DNA from: Austropuccinia psidii
Taxonomy: Eukaryota > Basidiomycota > Pucciniomycetes > Pucciniales > Sphaerophragmiaceae
Reading direction: 5' to 3'
NCBI GenBank assembly: GCA_023105745.1
Contig: JALGQZ010000018.1
Location: 13,758,273-13,822,272 of the forward strand
DNA: 64,000 nt
Made by a program: the position numbers and the translations under genes. Below, piece by piece: positions 60,550 to 64,000 of the stretch. The notes under the pieces were generated by a model. That model was not told where the DNA came from and made no database searches. It saw only the letters and a list, made by a program, of their open reading frames with translations. Numbering within the stretch: the stretch's first letter is position 1; each line of letters begins with the position of its first letter.

Positions 60550-62570
60550 ATGAAGAATGTTGTGTTCGTCGTTCTTATACTTTTTTGTCTCTCATGTGGC
60601 TCAAGTTTAGGGGGCTTGATGCCACAACAAGTAGAAAATCTTGAGCATATGGTATCTACTTCAGCCAAATCCGTTGGAACATTAACCCAAAAGGCCGATG
60701 AGTCCTCTTTTGTTGTGCCAAAGCTGACCGAATCACCTCTTGATGGAACCGATGGGGAAGAAAAAAAACACCTACTACAGGCCCATTCAGAGACGCATCA
60801 AACTATCTCCCCTTCTTCGGGGTCTGAGTTGGTCAAATCCCCACCTGCAAAAGAAGATGATCAAAGGCAAGCGCTTGATCCGCTTCATGACGCTAGTATG
60901 AATCCCAAAAACCACCATCAAGAGCGCCCTGCGGAAAGTAGGGAGTCCAATATATATACTTTTATCAAGGAAAAAAAGTCAGAACCAGAAACGAGCGGCT
61001 TGGAAGACTGGATCAATGACGCAAATTTTGTGTTACCTTATTTACCAAACAAAAATGATTGGAAGATAAAAACCTATTTTATGAGGCATTGGATCCGTTT
61101 CTCGAGAAAGCTGGGTCATGCGCTCGACACCTTTTTGCAACTGCTAGTTTCACCTTTTGTGATTGGCCTCAGAAGAAAAGCGGAAGTTTCACCTATACCT
61201 TTAGACCTTCTTCGTGAGTTCAATCTTATGTTTGTTTTAAAGAAACGGATTCATCAGACAACTCAACTGGTTTTCTTGACTTGATCGCTTTTCCCTCAAA
61301 GGTGAAACAAGACCTCCTGTGGGTGTATGGGAAATCTTGCGTAGGTGGCGCATCACTGCTTTTGTTAGGTTATTTTCTGAGCTTTTTTTTATTATTACTT
61401 CAAATTTTTACAGCCAAAGAAACAAAAACCTCGAGCGCAAAAGCTCCTGAAAGCAAGGAGTTTTCGGCCAAAAATGAAGGACACGAGTCTTCTCATTCTC
61501 ATCAAGCTGAAGACTCGCACAGTGAACAACCCGTGGAATCTTTATGGAGAATTCCTCAGTATCGTGCGTAGAAGGCTACTCTAACTTTCTTGATTCCTAA
61601 ATGATCCACTTTGAGAGAATCATTGAAGCTTTTTTTTCTCAATTTTTTTAAAAATTCAAAGCCCCCGTATTTTCAAACGATGAGAAAATCAAACAGGCTT
61701 ACCAATTCGGAAAAAAGCTCACCGAAGACCCTATGCAAGAACACGTCTTGCGGGAAAGGATTGCTGAAAGTGTTGAGGGGCCTCTACGTCGAGAGTTATT
61801 GAAAAACGACGAATTATTTGAATTAATGAAACAATTATATAGGGCAAGGAATGAATTGGTTATAGCTCATAAGGAGATGCAACCTCTTTTGAACCAGGTT
61901 GTTTCTGACTGGGATGGAGAATCAAAAGTAAAAGACCTTTTCCGTCGTTGCATTAAGTATTATGGCAAAAACCTTTTTTCTCAGGCTAGTGACGAAAGAG
62001 AGGAAGACAGATTGGCAACAACGGAGGCAGCCTTTTTGAGAAAATTCGATCCCGGTGAGTCCTCGTCATGCTCACGGAATTTTGACTGACGCTGCAGCCA
62101 CTTGAGATTCTTTCAAAAAGGGATCTGATCCCTCCTAGTTTCGTATAAGTTGACCTGCTTGGTTTCCTTCTCCGGTTTTCCTCCGCAAATAGCTGCATAT
62201 AAGATGCACTTATCACCCCTCCTTCTCTTGGCTGAGCATCCTCATGTTGCTCAGGAAGCATCACCTCCAATCGTAGAAGGCTATACTTTCGATGGTAAAG
62301 CAAAACTTGAAAGACTAATTTCACAAGCTCAACAGGTTAAGAATTACGCACGTCTATCCAAGAAAGTGGATCAGACTCAGAAAGCAATTTTGGAATATCT
62401 CGAAAACATAGCTACTCTTCGAAAATCAGATCAAGCTGACTACATGGCTTCCAAGCGATTTTTCAACAGCATAGTAAGTTTTATTCCAAATTTTTCACCC
62501 AACGCATATTTTTTGAAGCTTATTGGTTTTTGTTTCAAAAACAAAGCTTGATAAAGGCTTGCAGCAGTGA
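60550..62570 (+). CDS. Predicted secreted protein, six exons
   Basis: Exons: 60550-61213, 61302-61340, 61414-61563, 61662-62054, 62193-62473 and 62547-62570; about 516 residues. Donors GTGAGT, GTAGGT, GTGCGT, GTGAGT and GTAAGT; acceptors CAAAG, TACAG, CAAAG, ATAG and CAAAG. The first four introns are phase 1 and the last phase 0; lengths 73-138 nt. The start is MKNVVFVVLILFCLSCGSS, a classical signal peptide with likely cleavage near Gly21. Residues 40-150 are hydrophilic and probably disordered. Then comes DWINDANFVLPYLPNK and an amphipathic HWIRFSRKLGHALDTF region. A Ser/His/Glu-rich linker follows, and then a helical, charged C-terminal half (NDEKIKQAYQFGKKL; RRELLKNDELFELMKQLYRA). No membrane anchor after the signal and no recognised domain. 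In a rust this is a candidate secreted effector or wall protein; function unknown. The exon 2 boundaries are the least certain. Confidence 0.6.
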
Positions 62571-63153
62571 AATTACGTTGGCGTTCTCGCAAAACCTTTG
62601 ATTTGTACCATCATCACAAGACGTAAGATCACTGGATAAAGTACTGCCTGAAACACGCAACCAAGATTATTCTTAGATGGTGCAAGATTTTTATGTGAGC
62701 TTCATCTAAGGTTGTTCTTTATTGGCACATATTTTCAACTTTGTTTTGAGGACCTGTCATTCCAATTCCAACGAAAAATTAGTATTATCCATTTAATGCG
62801 TGGAGATGAAAATCTCATTAAATTTTAAAATCTCCTTCCTATACTATATAGCAGCGTCCATCAACATGGCTTAAAAAAATTTTGTGTTCAGGTGTATTAG
62901 AAGTTCACAGCCACATTCATTTTACGCATAACTGAGTCCTAAATCTTTAAATTTTGAAATAATTCAATAATTTATCAGGAATATGTTAAGTGCTAAATAC
63001 CTAGAGCAAGCTATTTTAATGACCAATTTGCTAAGTGATATCAAATAACTACCAGAATAATAATAAGAACTATCAGAATCATCGCCAAAAAGGGATAAGA
63101 TAACATTCCTAATCAAAGACTCAACTCTTATATTAAATGCTATTACTAGATAA
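62571..63153. other. Intergenic, nothing recognised
   Basis: About 580 bp between the secreted-protein gene and the copia-type LTR. It holds the 3' end of the gene and AT-rich DNA. No frame or repeat seen. Confidence 0.5.
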
Positions 63154-63829
63154 TGTTGAAATCAGAGAAGGTGAAATGATTTAACCGAGTCTTTCTCAGA
63201 AGTGAAAAGAAACAAACAAACTAAGTCTTGGCTGATTACGTCATAAGATCACAGTGATCTTATCACGTGAATGTGCCTGTTCATGAATGTATATATAAGT
63301 ACTACCTATACGCTGAATACTTTGGAAAGAGCAAGAACAATAAAGTTGTTTTATCCTTATCCGCATTTGAGTTTATTATTCTTTATTGTTTAACCCATCT
63401 ATTAGTTTAATTTGTGACTTGAACTAAGGTAGATGACACATCCAACGTTTTATTCTTAACTCATCAATTAGCTAACATGTTGTCTGTTCAGTCTCAGCTT
63501 TTAAGACTTCTTTTCTCCCTTCTCACTTCTCACTGATACATAGAAGAGAACAATTGAACTGTTGAGGTAATTACTGTTGATCTCACTAAAACCATTGTAT
63601 ATTCATTGGACTTACGAGTTTGTTAACTAGTATACGTTACAGTATATATATACAACATAGTGAATTATCTAAATTTATTTACAGATACGTTGAGCTATAA
63701 AACCAGGTTAATATTATCTCTATTTAATCCTTATGTATATAAACTTATACTAACATATGTACGATAACAGTTATTGCTACTGGTTAACTTTTATCGCAAT
63801 AGAAAGATTTCATTAACTAAACTCTTACA
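63154..63829 (+). repeat. Ty1/copia-type 5' LTR
   Basis: 676 bp, TGTTGAAATCAG...AACTCTTACA (TG...CA ends). Candidate duplication base GATAA at 63149-63153; the partner is outside the window. Contains TATATATAAG at 63290-63299 and AATAAA at 63339-63344. The following primer site and gag-like frame support the assignment. Confidence 0.7.
63243..63263. promoter_or_regulatory. 10-bp-arm palindrome in copia LTR U3
   Basis: ATAAGATCAC, one base, GTGATCTTAT. Directly flanked by TTACGTCA (63234-63241) and CACGTG (63264-63269). All three lie 20-60 bp upstream of the TATA box. Looks like a compact enhancer with CRE-like and E-box-like sites; inferred. Confidence 0.45.
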
Positions 63830-63842
63830 TGGTAGCGAGAGT
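63830..63842 (+). other. Copia primer-binding site
   Basis: TGGTAGCGAGAGT directly after the LTR. The first eight bases, TGGTAGCG, match the initiator-Met tRNA 3' end used by Ty1-type elements. Distinct from the TGGGGGCC site of the gypsy elements. Confidence 0.6.
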
Positions 63843-63898
63843 TAGTTACTTCTATTTGCGATAAAAGCCAGAGTCAAAACACAGGTACCAGCTGCACT

Positions 63899-64000
63899 AT
63901 GTCGAACCCATCCTCAGCCCGTCCACCAAACACTAATCAACCCATTGAAGATGAGCTTTCTGACTCAGGGTCACTGAAAGTCAAGGTAAACCAACTGAAC
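63899..64000 (+). CDS. Gag-like start, Ty1/copia element (partial)
   Basis: ATG at 63899, 70 bp after the LTR. Frame MSNPSSARPPNTNQPIEDEL continues open to the window end (34 codons). A polar, Pro/Ser-rich start is usual for copia gag; no domain is reached. The call rests on position after the LTR and primer site. It would be followed by protease, integrase, RT and RNase H if the element is complete. Confidence 0.5.
   Translation, partial: MSNPSSARPPNTNQPIEDELSDSGSLKVKVNQLN

Noticed and set aside
61214..61242. 29-nt intron in the secreted gene, using the TTTTAAAG acceptor
   Set aside because: Too short for fungal splicing; the CAAAG acceptor at 61301 gives a normal-sized intron and a good frame.
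1..64000. CRISPR arrays, rRNA, bacterial operons, telomeric repeats
   Set aside because: None seen; the window is eukaryotic, with introns and LTR elements.

Overview
The window is AT-rich fungal DNA dominated by Ty3/gypsy LTR retrotransposons. Their pol frames carry a chromovirus-like domain order with a chromodomain-like C-terminus. Remembered similarity of these elements points to a rust fungus (Pucciniales), most probably the myrtle rust Austropuccinia psidii. That assignment comes from memory, not from a search.

Layout. Positions 1-759 hold a broken OTU-type cysteine protease gene on the minus strand. Positions 760-12637 are element A1 (family A), whose RT domain is split by a solo family A LTR (6484-8311, 5-bp duplication CAGAG). 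Positions 12638-13405 are a minus-strand LTR fragment of another family. From 13406 to 48643 lies a four-deep nest. The oldest layer is C1 (family C, minus strand). C1 is cut by A2 (15508-35437, family A) and by C2 (36955-46402, family C, plus strand, duplication TTACA). A2 is cut inside its own 5' LTR by B1 (16718-26970, family B, duplication TTTCT), which is the best preserved element. Positions 48644-57297 are about 8.6 kb of very AT-rich DNA with no supportable gene, followed by a decayed family B solo LTR (57298-59226). From about 59.8 to 62.6 kb the composition changes. Here there are minus-strand exon-like remnants and one well-formed six-exon gene (60550-62570) for a predicted secreted protein. 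A Ty1/copia-type LTR (63154-63829) with its primer-binding site and the first codons of a gag-like frame close the window.

How the parts work together. Families A, B and C differ in LTR and protein sequence but share a 5' architecture that I think is the main discovery candidate. (1) Upstream of gag-pol there is a separate protein, ORF1, built from two exons. (2) A splice acceptor is followed directly by TG, so the ORF1 start codon exists only after splicing (A|TG). In B1 a consensus donor lies in the LTR, and the implied intron removes U5 and the primer-binding site. (3) A 64-68 nt phase-1 mini-intron interrupts ORF1 at the same place in all three families. (4) The AUG of gag-pol lies inside that mini-intron, in the third reading frame. 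(5) Downstream of it, ORF1 and gag-pol overlap for about 200-260 codons in different frames, and ORF1 is the frame conserved between families. Splicing versus intron retention would therefore choose between ORF1, Gag-Pol and packageable genomic RNA. All copies here carry disabling lesions, so this is an inherited design read from remnants.
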